Below, piece after piece: positions 1 through 12,215 of a DNA stretch of 15,949 bases (position 1 is the stretch's first letter; each line of letters opens with the position of its first letter). Source of the stretch: an uncultured Catenibacterium sp. (GTDB lineage Bacteria > Bacillota_I > Bacilli_A > Erysipelotrichales > Coprobacillaceae); the NCBI RefSeq assembly GCF_900764565.1, contig NZ_CAAFOM010000236.1, positions 1 through 15,949 of the forward strand, written 5' to 3'. Made by a program: the position numbers and the translations under genes. The notes beneath the pieces were generated by a model, which did not search any database, was not told where the DNA came from, and saw only the letters and a program-made list of their open reading frames with translations.

Positions 1-45
1 AGCTTGAGTAAACCCCAAGTCTATTTAGTTACTCCTGTCTTTTAA
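1..45 (+). CDS. Possible C-terminal end of an unidentified protein (partial)
   Basis: Plus-strand frame 1 is open from the first base to a TAA at 43-45 and would encode the last 14 residues SLSKPQVYLVTPVF. The other two plus frames stop almost at once. The peptide is plausible as a protein tail, and a plus-strand gene converging on def would fit the layout, but 14 codons are too few to identify a family or to rule out chance. No terminator with a T-run on the plus strand follows it. Confidence 0.2.
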   Translation, partial: SLSKPQVYLVTPVF

Positions 46-50
46 TATAC

Positions 51-74
51 AAAAAATACTCCGTGAGGAGTATT
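51..74 (-). terminator. Intrinsic terminator of def
   Basis: A perfect 8-bp stem (AATACTCC at 55-62, GGAGTATT at 67-74) closes a four-base loop. Read on the minus strand the stem runs into a run of Ts (complement of the A-run at 51-56). The stem overlaps the def TAA codon (75-73) by two bases, so termination follows directly on the end of translation. On the plus strand no T-run follows, so it should act mainly for def. Confidence 0.8.
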
Positions 75-642
75 ATTCAATCACCATTGCATTTGGAATT
101 GGTGCTTTTGGATCTTCTTTATTGAAATGATCATAATAAAGAACACCTTCAAAATGATCTAATTCATGCTGTAAGCAGATAGCAGTAAAGCCTCTTGCAA
201 CAATAGTCACTTCCTGATCTGTTAAGGCATCATATCCTTTTACAGTCACTTTAGCACTTCTTGGTACAATACCAGGCTGGTCTTCAGGAACAGATAAACA
301 TCCTTCACCATTCTTTAAATAAGCGACCTTTACTGTACTTGCAACAATACGTGGATTAACAAGTGCCCACTGATCACACTTTACAATATTGCCTTCTTCA
401 TCTACTGCAGGAATATAAATTGCACACATTCTCTTTGGAATACCAATCTGAATAGCGGCAATACCTACACCAGGTCTTAAATCATACTTTTCAGCCTTTT
501 CCTCATCCTGAGAATCTACAAGATACTGATACATTTCCATTAAAGTATGACGGTCTTCATCACTTAATGGTAAAGCGACTTCTTTAGATTTTTCACGAAT
601 CAAAGGGTTTTTATCATCAATTACATTTTTCATGCTTAACAT
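73..642 (-). CDS. def: Peptide deformylase
   Basis: This metal-dependent cytosolic hydrolase removes the N-terminal formyl group from new proteins. All three family motifs are present (numbering from the chosen start): GVGIAAIQ at 58-65, EGCLS at 113-117 with metal ligand Cys115, and HELDH at 159-163 with ligands His159 and His163 and catalytic Glu160. The length of 189 residues and the insertions fit the long Gram-positive (type 2) deformylases. The open frame extends to a GTG at 654, but that codon lies inside the ribosome binding site AGAGGTG (658-652). The ATG at 642 sits 9 bases downstream of the site and gives an N-terminus (MLSMKN) matching the remembered start of Staphylococcus enzymes. 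The gene is transcribed alone and divergently from the UPF0223-ftsW operon. Confidence 0.96.
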   Translation of the reverse strand: MLSMKNVIDDKNPLIREKSKEVALPLSDEDRHTLMEMYQYLVDSQDEEKAEKYDLRPGVGIAAIQIGIPKRMCAIYIPAVDEEGNIVKCDQWALVNPRIVASTVKVAYLKNGEGCLSVPEDQPGIVPRSAKVTVKGYDALTDQEVTIVARGFTAICLQHELDHFEGVLYYDHFNKEDPKAPIPNAMVIE

Positions 643-654
643 AGTTCGTTTCAC

Positions 655-675
655 CTCTGTGTCATTATAACAGAG
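655..675. promoter_or_regulatory. Inverted repeat spanning the def -10 box (possible operator)
   Basis: CTCTGT (655-660) and ACAGAG (670-675) are perfect inverted arms with a 9-base spacer that contains the TATAAT box of def. The right arm lies between the -10 and -35 boxes and the left arm covers the expected start site and the edge of the ribosome binding site. The position suits a repressor operator, but six-base arms in AT-rich DNA could occur by chance and no regulator is identified. Confidence 0.3.
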
Positions 676-692
676 TCCTTGGCTTTTTCCAA
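664..692 (-). promoter_or_regulatory. Promoter of def
   Basis: On the minus strand a perfect -10 box TATAAT (669-664) lies exactly 17 bases from a TTGGAA -35 box (692-687), four of six matches to TTGACA. Transcription would start near 657, so the message would begin almost at the Shine-Dalgarno sequence and have a leader of only about 15 bases. Confidence 0.75.
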
Positions 693-700
693 TTATGTAT

Positions 701-735
701 AGCCTATTTTCTTTTAAGCCTATTTCATGTATAAT
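701..735 (+). promoter_or_regulatory. Promoter region of the UPF0223-ftsW-pyrD operon
   Basis: A perfect TATAAT box lies at 730-735, about 28 bases before the start codon at 763. The matching -35 position (707-712, TTTTCT) is poor. The 9-base sequence AGCCTATTT occurs twice, at 701-709 and 717-725, a 16-base period, overlapping the weak -35 region. A weak -35 with a repeated element beside it could mean activator dependence; that is inference. Confidence 0.5.
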
Positions 736-762
736 ATTTCTTAACTTAGGAGGTATTTTAAT

Positions 763-1020
763 ATGTATGATTATCCATTAGATCCAGATTGGTCAACTGA
801 AGAAATTATCGATGTTGTGGCACTATATAATGCAGTAGAAAAGGCTTATGAAGAAGGTATCAGTTCTAAAGAATTCATGGAACATTACCGTGCTTTTACA
901 TCTATTGCAGATTCTAAAGCATTACAGAAGCAGCTAGATAAAGCTTTTGAAGAAGCATCTGGCTATTCTATTTATAAAGTTTTCAAACGTGCTCAGGAAG
1001 AAGAGTGGGTTAAACTATGA
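763..1020 (+). CDS. UPF0223 family protein (YktA-like)
   Basis: This 85-residue soluble acidic protein resembles Bacillus subtilis YktA: both begin with a Y-P-(L/M)-D-x-D-W-(S/T)-T-E-E stretch (here residues 4-14), followed by a helical middle (IDVVALYNAVEKAYEEG), an F-E-E-x-S-x-Y-S-x-Y segment near residues 62-71 and a charged tail. The family is conserved in Bacillota and its function is unknown. The start is fixed by a near-perfect TAGGAGGT site (747-754) eight bases upstream. It is the first gene of its operon. Its TGA overlaps the ftsW ATG by four bases, so the two are very likely co-translated. That tie to ftsW suggests, but does not show, a role around envelope growth or division. Confidence 0.88.
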   Translation: MYDYPLDPDWSTEEIIDVVALYNAVEKAYEEGISSKEFMEHYRAFTSIADSKALQKQLDKAFEEASGYSIYKVFKRAQEEEWVKL

Positions 1021-2243
1021 ACCTTGTCAAGAAGCTACAGATGATGTTTAAACGTACTGGTACAGATAAAACCATCTATGCCTGTGCGATTTTTCTTGCC
1101 TGTTTCGGGATTGTTATGATTGGCGATGCTTCTGTAGGTATGTCGGCAAGTAAAGGGTATAATTTTGCGACAATTAACTTGTTGAAACAATGTGTCTTTG
1201 TCGGTGGCGGTTTTTTCTCTATGTTCTTTTTTGCACGTGCATATAAAACACGTCGTATAAGTGAAACAGTTATGCTTGTCTCTTATTTTGCATGTATACT
1301 CATGATGCTTGCCTGTCTCATGTGGACAATTAATAACTCACATGCTTGGATTAAAGTAGGTCCTATTACTATTCAGCCTGTTGAGTTTATGAAACTTGTA
1401 TTGATTATTTTTCTGAGCTATATATTTGGTGTATTACCTGATCAAATACGTATCTCTAATCGCTTATCTCAAGAAAAAAGAAAGAAACTTGCTTATCGTA
1501 AGTTTGTGCTTTGTGTATTATTTCCTGTATTTCTTATTGTGTTCGCATTTATTATCTGCTGGAAAGTTCAGAAGGATATGGGAAGTGGTTTGATATTAAT
1601 GATCATGGCTGCCTGCATATTCTTTGCGACACCATCTCAATATTATCGTCCTTATAAGATTCTTGGATTGTTTGGAGTGCTTCTTATAGTGCTTGCCTTC
1701 ATCTTATTCCATGATCGTTTCTTAAAAAGTCATCAGATGGCCCGTATTGCTTCATGGCTGAATCCATTAGAAGATATCTATGGATCCAACTATCAGATCA
1801 TCAATGGTTTTGTAGGCTATACAAATGGTGGTCTGATTGGTCGTGGCTTTGGAAATTCTATTATGAAGTTCGGTTATATTCCTGAAGCACAGAATGACTT
1901 TATTTCCGCTATTATTGTAGAAGAATTGGGCTTAGTTGGTTTTGCAGCATTCTTTATTCCTTATTCTATTATCATCTATAGATTATTTAGATATGCTTTC
2001 TGTATGAAGGAATCAAGAGATAAACTCACTCTTATTGGTATCGCTAGCTACTTCTTTGTACATTTAATGGTCAATGTAGGCGGTGTATCAGGACTTATTC
2101 CTATGACTGGTGTACCTCTATTACTCATTAGTGCTGGTGGTACATCGACTTTAATGGCTTTGACTTGTATTGGTGTAGCCCAGGCTCTTATTGCGAAATA
2201 TAATCGTGAGAAGAAGCAGGAGGCCATTGAGAAATCATTATGA
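1017..2243 (+). CDS. ftsW: SEDS-family peptidoglycan glycosyltransferase FtsW
   Basis: SEDS proteins polymerise lipid II into glycan strands in the cytoplasmic membrane; FtsW acts at the septum with a partner class B penicillin-binding protein. The 408-residue product shows about ten membrane segments (first near 19-38, last near 366-392). SEDS signatures seen are QPVEFMKL at 120-127, KDMGSGLILM at 186-195, the loop IPEAQNDFI at 288-296 and GVPLLLISAGGTS at 365-377. Asp294 in the loop is the likely catalytic aspartate by comparison with RodA/FtsW. RodA is the alternative. FtsW is preferred because of the neighbouring ylbF-rsmD-coaD cluster, which lies near ftsW in Bacillus, and the TGVP...SAGGTS ending. 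It overlaps the gene on each side by four bases (ATGA). Confidence 0.85.
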   Translation: MNLVKKLQMMFKRTGTDKTIYACAIFLACFGIVMIGDASVGMSASKGYNFATINLLKQCVFVGGGFFSMFFFARAYKTRRISETVMLVSYFACILMMLACLMWTINNSHAWIKVGPITIQPVEFMKLVLIIFLSYIFGVLPDQIRISNRLSQEKRKKLAYRKFVLCVLFPVFLIVFAFIICWKVQKDMGSGLILMIMAACIFFATPSQYYRPYKILGLFGVLLIVLAFILFHDRFLKSHQMARIASWLNPLEDIYGSNYQIINGFVGYTNGGLIGRGFGNSIMKFGYIPEAQNDFISAIIVEELGLVGFAAFFIPYSIIIYRLFRYAFCMKESRDKLTLIGIASYFFVHLMVNVGGVSGLIPMTGVPLLLISAGGTSTLMALTCIGVAQALIAKYNREKKQEAIEKSL

Positions 2244-2611
2244 TCTATGACTTAATAAAAGAACTGATAGAAGCCATTAAAGAAGAAGAATGCTTTAAAG
2301 CATATCAGGATTCACTTCAGGTATTTGAATTACCAGAGGTCAAATCTCTCATGCGTGAAATGAATCGCTTGAATGAAGAAAAAGAAGATTTATCACGTTT
2401 TGGTCCTTATTGTGATACAAAAGAACTTCAGGAACGTATCACGAATATAAGAAGAGAACTCTACAATATACCAGAGATGAATGCTTATTTGAGTGCTTAT
2501 AGTGAACTCAATGGAATGTTAGATGACATCACGACAATTGTCTTTGATGATATCAGTGATGAACTCGCAAAGGGAAGGATTGGAAGAAGTTATGCGCGTT
2601 ATAGCAGGTAA
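2240..2611 (+). CDS. ylbF: YlbF/YmcA family protein (RicF-like)
   Basis: This 123-residue, mostly helical, highly charged cytosolic protein fits the Com_YlbF family. In Bacillus subtilis YlbF (RicF) works with YmcA (RicA) and YaaT (RicT) in a complex that steers RNase Y mRNA processing and affects competence, sporulation and biofilm formation. The call rests on family-like helices (LPEVKSLMREMNRLNEEKEDL near 31-51; IRRELYNIPEMNAYLSAYSELN near 69-90) and on position: B. subtilis also places ylbF next to rsmD and coaD. The start overlaps the ftsW stop (ATGA). The only good Shine-Dalgarno, AGGAGG at 2218-2223, is 16 bases away, so initiation probably relies on ribosomes finishing ftsW. The end overlaps rsmD by 20 bases. 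Confidence 0.82.
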   Translation: MIYDLIKELIEAIKEEECFKAYQDSLQVFELPEVKSLMREMNRLNEEKEDLSRFGPYCDTKELQERITNIRRELYNIPEMNAYLSAYSELNGMLDDITTIVFDDISDELAKGRIGRSYARYSR

Positions 2612-3149
2612 ATATAAAAGCCGACAGCTGAAGGCAGTGCCTTCAAAGCTGACACGTCCGACAACAGATAAAAATAAAGAGAATCTGTATAACATGATTG
2701 GTCCTTATTTTGATGGAGGAATCTGTCTTGATTTATTTGCAGGAAGTGGAGGACTTGGCATTGAAGCATTAAGCCGAGGAATGGATGAACTTTATGCAGT
2801 AGATAAACAATATAAGGCATTTCAAGTCATTAGAGAGAATATTAATAATCTAAAGATTACGAATGCACATGTGATGAAAGCTGATTATCGTAAGGCTTTA
2901 GGCACTTTTAAGGAAGAAGGTATTCAGTTCAGCCTTGTTTTATTAGATCCACCTTATGGTATGAAGATTAATAAGGATATTATTCATACACTTAAGGATA
3001 ATGGAAACTTGAAGGATGGCTGTATTCTTGTGATAGAAGATTTAACTGAAGAGAAGCTTGAATACGAAGCACCTTTTAGACTTATTAAAGAAAATAATTA
3101 TGGAATCACATGTCTTCAAATCGTGAAATATGAGGGGGCTTCATCTTGA
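2592..3149 (+). CDS. rsmD: 16S rRNA (guanine966-N2)-methyltransferase RsmD
   Basis: RsmD uses S-adenosylmethionine to methylate N2 of G966 in 16S rRNA during 30S assembly. The 185-residue product begins MRVIAGKYKSRQL, the usual family N-terminus, and has the Rossmann motif DLFAGSGGLGIEALSRG at 47-63 and the catalytic N-methyltransferase motif DPPY at 119-122. The frame stays open upstream to 2523, but that extension lies inside ylbF and lacks family similarity, so the ATG at 2592 is chosen, with a modest GGAAGAAG site just before it. The gene overlaps ylbF by 20 bases and the next gene, coaD, by four. The rsmD-coaD pairing is widely conserved in bacteria. Confidence 0.94.
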   Translation: MRVIAGKYKSRQLKAVPSKLTRPTTDKNKENLYNMIGPYFDGGICLDLFAGSGGLGIEALSRGMDELYAVDKQYKAFQVIRENINNLKITNAHVMKADYRKALGTFKEEGIQFSLVLLDPPYGMKINKDIIHTLKDNGNLKDGCILVIEDLTEEKLEYEAPFRLIKENNYGITCLQIVKYEGASS

Positions 3150-3625
3150 TAAAAGCAGTATATACAGGAACATTTGATCCTGTTACAAATGGGCATCTTG
3201 ATATTATTGAACGTGCTTCTAAGATGTATGATGTACTTTATGTCACTATTTTTATTAATCCACATAAGACATGCTTATTTACTGTAGAAGAACGTATGGA
3301 AATGTTGAGAGAAGCCACAAAACAGTTTCCTAATGTTGTCATTGACGAAAGCAGTGCTCTTGCTGTAGAGTATGCAAGGGAAGTAGGAGCACAGGTACTT
3401 GTACGTGGTTTACGTGCCACAGAAGACTATAACTATGAGTCTTTGATGTGCTTTACAAACCAGTATTTAGATGAAGGCATTGAAACAGTCTTCTTAATGA
3501 CTCGACTTGCTTATACATTTGTTTCTTCATCATTTGTGAAGGAGATTGTATCTCATAATCATAGTGTTGAAGGCCTTGTACCAGCATGTGTTGAAGAAAA
3601 ACTAATTGAAAAATACAGGGGGTAG
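3146..3625 (+). CDS. coaD: Phosphopantetheine adenylyltransferase CoaD
   Basis: CoaD catalyses the fourth step of CoA synthesis, joining ATP and 4'-phosphopantetheine to give dephospho-CoA and pyrophosphate in the cytosol. The 159-residue length is typical. Motifs seen are the nucleotidyltransferase TGTFDPVTNGH at 7-17, with His17 of the (T/H)xGH signature, VRGLR at 86-90 and SSSFVKE at 127-133. The start is TTG at 3146: it directly follows GAGGGGG (3133-3138) by seven bases and gives the usual IKAVYTGTFDP beginning. The TTG overlaps the rsmD TGA. The usual MALMNR-type segment of the family reads MCFTNQ here (101-106), a mild divergence. Confidence 0.95.
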   Translation: MIKAVYTGTFDPVTNGHLDIIERASKMYDVLYVTIFINPHKTCLFTVEERMEMLREATKQFPNVVIDESSALAVEYAREVGAQVLVRGLRATEDYNYESLMCFTNQYLDEGIETVFLMTRLAYTFVSSSFVKEIVSHNHSVEGLVPACVEEKLIEKYRG

Positions 3626-3628
3626 ATT

Positions 3629-4894
3629 ATGCGTTTATTATTAAAGAATGCACATTTGTATCGTCATGAAGCATTCAGCGATACAGATGTATTGATTGAA
3701 GATGGCATCATCAAAAAGATTGGTGCATGTAATGAAGAAGCAGATAAAGTGATTGATCTTCATGGAGCACTTTTATCTCATAACTTTATTGATATCCATA
3801 CACATCTTCGTGAACCTGGCTTTGAACATAAAGAAACTATTTCTACTGGTAGTGCATCAGCACTTTATGGTGGATATGGAACTATTGTCGCAATGGCCAA
3901 TACATTACCTTGTATGGATGATAAGGAAACAATTGAAGACTTTACAAAACGCTGTGAAAAGGATGCACAAGTAAAAACATATACTTATAGTGCTATCACA
4001 GAAGAATTAAAGGGTCAGAAGGTTGTTGATATGGAAGAAAACATTAAACAGCCTATCGTTCTTGGTTTCTCAGATGATGGTAAAGGTGTTCAGAAAGATG
4101 AAAAGATGGAAGAAGCCATGACACGTGCAAAAGCACTTGATTCTATCATCGTTGCTCATTGTGAAGATGAATCAGAATTACATGGTGGATGTATTCATGA
4201 AGGTCATTATGCCAAGGAACATGGCTTAATTGGTATCAATAGTGCGAGTGAATATAAGCAGGTAGATCGTGATTTACAGCTTGTAGATAAGATTCACAAT
4301 AGATATCATATCTGCCATATTTCTACAAAAGAAACAGTTGCATTACTTGGTGCAAGCCGTGCACGTGGTGAAAGAGTCAGTGGTGAAACATCACCTCATC
4401 ATTTAATTCTAACTGAAGACAACATTCAGGATTGTCATCCTAACTATAAGATGAATCCACCTCTTCGTACAAAAGAAGACCGTGAAGCAATCATCAAAGC
4501 AGTGAATGATGGTGTAATCACTGTTATTGCGACAGATCATGCACCTCATTCAAGAGATGAAAAGAATAAGCCGATTGATAAAGCACCATTTGGTATTATC
4601 GGCTTACAGCATGCCTTCCCATTAATTTATACATATATTGTAGAAGAAGGTCTTATTAAGCTAGAAACAGTTCTTGACTGCTTGACTTCTGGTCCTGCCA
4701 AGACACTTAATCTTGATGCTTCTATTGAAGAAGGCATGAAGGCTGATCTATGTGCCTTTGATTTAAATAAGGAATATACAATCAAAGAAGAAGATTTAAA
4801 ATCTAAAGCATGCAATACACCTTTCTTAGGATGGAAAGTAAAAGGTGAATTAATAATGAATATTGTCGATGGACAATTATTAGTGGAGGAATAA
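3629..4894 (+). CDS. pyrC: Dihydroorotase (class I)
   Basis: PyrC reversibly cyclises N-carbamoyl-L-aspartate to dihydroorotate, the third step of de novo UMP synthesis. The 421-residue product is a class I amidohydrolase with the signature DIHTHLREPG at 55-64. Predicted zinc and catalytic residues match the Bacillus caldolyticus enzyme almost number for number: His57, His59, Asp150 (GFSDDGKGV), His177 (VAHCEDE), His230 (CHISTKE) and Asp303 (ATDHAPH). The start is three bases after the coaD stop, and the ribosome binding site CAGGGGG overlaps the end of coaD. It is the first of three consecutive pyrimidine genes. No attenuator or PyrR-binding leader is visible in front of it, and none would fit in three bases. 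Confidence 0.97.
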   Translation: MRLLLKNAHLYRHEAFSDTDVLIEDGIIKKIGACNEEADKVIDLHGALLSHNFIDIHTHLREPGFEHKETISTGSASALYGGYGTIVAMANTLPCMDDKETIEDFTKRCEKDAQVKTYTYSAITEELKGQKVVDMEENIKQPIVLGFSDDGKGVQKDEKMEEAMTRAKALDSIIVAHCEDESELHGGCIHEGHYAKEHGLIGINSASEYKQVDRDLQLVDKIHNRYHICHISTKETVALLGASRARGERVSGETSPHHLILTEDNIQDCHPNYKMNPPLRTKEDREAIIKAVNDGVITVIATDHAPHSRDEKNKPIDKAPFGIIGLQHAFPLIYTYIVEEGLIKLETVLDCLTSGPAKTLNLDASIEEGMKADLCAFDLNKEYTIKEEDLKSKACNTPFLGWKVKGELIMNIVDGQLLVEE

Positions 4895-4895
4895 A

Positions 4896-5654
4896 ATGAA
4901 GAATTATCAGGATTTTCTTACAATCAACTACAATAAAGAATTAATTCCTGGTCTATTTGAAATGGAACTTGAAGGAGAAGGGGCTTCTTTTATTACAGCA
5001 CCTGGTCAGTTCATCAATATTAAGATCAATGACTCACTTCAGCCATATTTAAGAAGACCAATGAGTATCTTAGATTATGATGATACACATATTAAACTTA
5101 TCTATCGTATCAGAGGTGAAGGAACAAAGATTCTTTCAGAAAAGAAACCAGGAGAAAAACTTGATGTATTAATTGGTTTAGGTAATGGTTTTACTGATAC
5201 TGATTATAATGAAGTCATTGTCGTAGGTGGCGGTAGTGGTACACCTCCTATGTATGGTCTTGCGAAAAGACTTATCGCAAAAGGTGTTAAGGTATCTGCA
5301 GTATTAGGCTTCAATGGTTCTTATGACGTATTCTATGAAGAAGAATTTAAGAAGCTTTGTCCTACTTATATTTCTACAATGGATGGCACTTATGGTACTA
5401 AGGGTACTGTCATTGATGCCATTAAAGAAAATAATTTAAGATTTGATCATTACTATGCATGTGGTCCAGAACCAATGTTAGATGCATTGGTAAAGAACTT
5501 CCCAGATAATGGTTCTCTTTCTTTTGAAGCAAGAATGGGATGCGGATTTGGTGCCTGCATGGGATGTTCATGTAAAGTAAAAACTAAACCATATAAGAGA
5601 ATTTGTGTAGAAGGACCTGTTCTTTCTTCAGATGAGGTGATTATCAATGGCTAA
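4896..5654 (+). CDS. pyrK: Dihydroorotate dehydrogenase B, electron transfer subunit PyrK
   Basis: PyrK carries FAD and a [2Fe-2S] cluster and passes electrons from PyrD-bound FMN to NAD+. The 252-residue product has the FAD-binding RRPMS at 53-57, a nucleotide-binding glycine-rich stretch GGGSGTPP at 111-118, the ferredoxin-reductase-like YACGPEPML at 187-195 and a C-terminal cluster site. The likely cluster ligands are Cys216, Cys221, Cys224 and Cys237 (spacing x4, x2, x12), with an additional Cys226. GGAGG lies just before the start, which comes one base after the pyrC stop. The end overlaps pyrD by eight bases, as expected for two subunits of one complex. Confidence 0.96.
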   Translation: MKNYQDFLTINYNKELIPGLFEMELEGEGASFITAPGQFINIKINDSLQPYLRRPMSILDYDDTHIKLIYRIRGEGTKILSEKKPGEKLDVLIGLGNGFTDTDYNEVIVVGGGSGTPPMYGLAKRLIAKGVKVSAVLGFNGSYDVFYEEEFKKLCPTYISTMDGTYGTKGTVIDAIKENNLRFDHYYACGPEPMLDALVKNFPDNGSLSFEARMGCGFGACMGCSCKVKTKPYKRICVEGPVLSSDEVIING

Positions 5655-6567
5655 TTTATCTGTAAAACTACCAGGACTTGATATGAAGAATCCTGTTATT
5701 CCAGCAAGTGGTACTTTTGGATTCGGTTATGAATTTAGTAAGTTCTATGATATTAATGTATTGGGCTCTATGAGCTTAAAGGGTACAACACTTGAACCAC
5801 GTTATGGTAACCCTCTTCCACGTATTGCGGAAGGACCTTCTGGTTTATTAAATGCGATTGGTTTACAGAATCCAGGTGTTGAGGAAGTCATCAAGACTGA
5901 ATTAGTTAAACTAAGAGAAGTTTATTCAGGCAAGGCAATTGCGAATATTGGTGGAAGCTGTGTAGATGATTATGTACAGACTGCTGCAAAACTAACAAAA
6001 GAAGATTGTATTGGAGCATTAGAATTAAATATCAGCTGTCCTAACGTTCATGCAGGAGGAATGGCAATGGGTACAGATCCTGCCATGGCTGCAGAAGTGA
6101 CTCGTGCAGTAAAGGCTGTCATCACTAAGCCTCTTTATGTAAAATTATCTCCAAACGTGACTGATGTTGTGGCAATTGCGAAAGCAGTAGAAGAAGCAGG
6201 TGCTGATGGTATCTCAATGATCAATACTTTAGTTGGTATGCGTTTTGATATCCATTCAGGTAAGCCTATTATTGCGAATAAGACAGGGGGTTACTCAGGA
6301 CCAGCTATCTTCCCAGTCGCTTTAAGAATGGTTTATCAGGTATCACAGGCAGTAAACATTCCAGTTATTGGTATGGGTGGTATTTCTACTGGTAGAGATG
6401 CAATTGAAATGATGATTGCTGGTGCAAGTGCTGTACAGGTTGGTTGTGCCAACTTAGTAGATCCATATGCATGTCCTCGTATTATTCAGGAAATGAATGA
6501 TGAACTTGATGCAATGGGTATCGAAAATATCACTGATATTATTGGAAAATCTCATCAATACAAATAA
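5647..6567 (+). CDS. pyrD: Dihydroorotate dehydrogenase B, catalytic subunit (class 1B)
   Basis: PyrD oxidises dihydroorotate to orotate with FMN in the cytosol. The 306-residue TIM-barrel protein shows [11 protein letters not shown] at 19-29, Lys45 in [18 protein letters not shown] at 66-77 and [11 protein letters not shown] at 128-138. Cys131 as active-site base marks class 1, and the adjacent pyrK marks subclass 1B, which uses NAD+ rather than quinone or fumarate. The start lies eight bases inside pyrK. This is the last gene of the operon: a strong terminator begins right after the TAA. The other UMP pathway genes (carAB, pyrB, pyrE, pyrF) are not in the window. Confidence 0.97.
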   Translation: MANLSVKLPGLDMKNPVIPASGTFGFGYEFSKFYDINVLGSMSLKGTTLEPRYGNPLPRIAEGPSGLLNAIGLQNPGVEEVIKTELVKLREVYSGKAIANIGGSCVDDYVQTAAKLTKEDCIGALELNISCPNVHAGGMAMGTDPAMAAEVTRAVKAVITKPLYVKLSPNVTDVVAIAKAVEEAGADGISMINTLVGMRFDIHSGKPIIANKTGGYSGPAIFPVALRMVYQVSQAVNIPVIGMGGISTGRDAIEMMIAGASAVQVGCANLVDPYACPRIIQEMNDELDAMGIENITDIIGKSHQYK

Positions 6568-6589
6568 AGAGTGCTTAGCACTCTTTTTT
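6566..6589 (+). terminator. Intrinsic terminator after pyrD
   Basis: A perfect 8-bp stem, AAGAGTGC (6567-6574) and GCACTCTT (6578-6585), with a TTA loop is followed by more Ts to 6589. It starts at the pyrD stop codon and closes the UPF0223-ftsW-pyr operon. Confidence 0.9.
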
Positions 6590-6590
6590 A

Positions 6591-6599
6591 TGTTATATT
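6591..6599 (+). promoter_or_regulatory. Possible extended -10 promoter of pcrA
   Basis: TGT followed by TATATT (6594-6599) forms an extended -10 element 29 bases before the pcrA ATG. The -35 position would fall inside the preceding terminator hairpin and shows no match. A promoter is needed here because the terminator stops transcription from pyrD, so the site is plausible though weak. Confidence 0.42.
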
Positions 6600-6628
6600 A
6601 AGTGGTGCGAATAAGGAGGATTAAAAAT

Positions 6629-11914
<5,286 letters not shown>

Positions 11915-11924
11915 GAGGTCAATT

Positions 11925-12215
11925 ATGGACGATACAGATTTAATGTTGAAAAAACTAGGAAGAAAAACCATGTTCAACATCACTGACGAAGAAATGCCAG
12001 CATTAAGAGAACAGTATGAAGTATTCATGAGCCATGTACAGGCACTTGATGAAATTGATACTGAAGGTGTAGAACCTCTAGCATTCCCTTATGTGGTTGA
12101 AACAACATTCTTAAGAGAGGACGAACCTAATCATGTGATTAGTACAGAAGATGCATTAAAGAACTGCAAGACTGTACAGCGTAATCAGATCAGAGTTCCA
12201 AAGGTGGTAGGATAA
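11925..12215 (+). CDS. gatC: Asp/Glu-tRNA amidotransferase subunit C
   Basis: GatC is the small structural subunit that wraps around the GatA-GatB interface and helps the complex form. The 96-residue product has the family's N-terminal helices (LGRKTMFNITDEEMPALREQYEVFMSHVQALDEIDTEGV at about 11-49) and the conserved proline-rich middle and C-terminal RNQIRVPKVV end. TAGGAGGT at 11912-11919 overlaps the camS stop codon and lies five bases from the ATG. The stop overlaps the gatA start by one base, so the three gat genes are translated as a unit. Confidence 0.93.
   Translation: MDDTDLMLKKLGRKTMFNITDEEMPALREQYEVFMSHVQALDEIDTEGVEPLAFPYVVETTFLREDEPNHVISTEDALKNCKTVQRNQIRVPKVVG

Noticed and set aside
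6..34. Weak inverted repeat GAGTAA...TTACTC at the left edge.
   Set aside because: Six-base AT-rich arms with a 17-base loop and no T-run. It probably has no function and may lie in a coding tail.
1017..2243. RodA rather than FtsW for the SEDS protein.
   Set aside because: RodA cannot be excluded from sequence alone, but the ylbF-rsmD-coaD neighbourhood and the C-terminal motif favour FtsW.
2523..2591. Upstream in-frame extension of rsmD starting at 2523.
   Set aside because: It lies wholly within ylbF in another frame, and the family N-terminus (MRVIAGK) begins at 2592.
2599..2820. A 73-codon minus-strand open frame opposite rsmD.
   Set aside because: It is covered by rsmD, has no motif and shows the Leu/Tyr/His-rich composition expected of antisense translation.
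3753..3974. A 73-codon plus-strand open frame inside pyrC.
   Set aside because: It lies in the +1-type frame over the pyrC zinc-binding region, and the protein is not family-like. A frameshift is not indicated because pyrC is intact.
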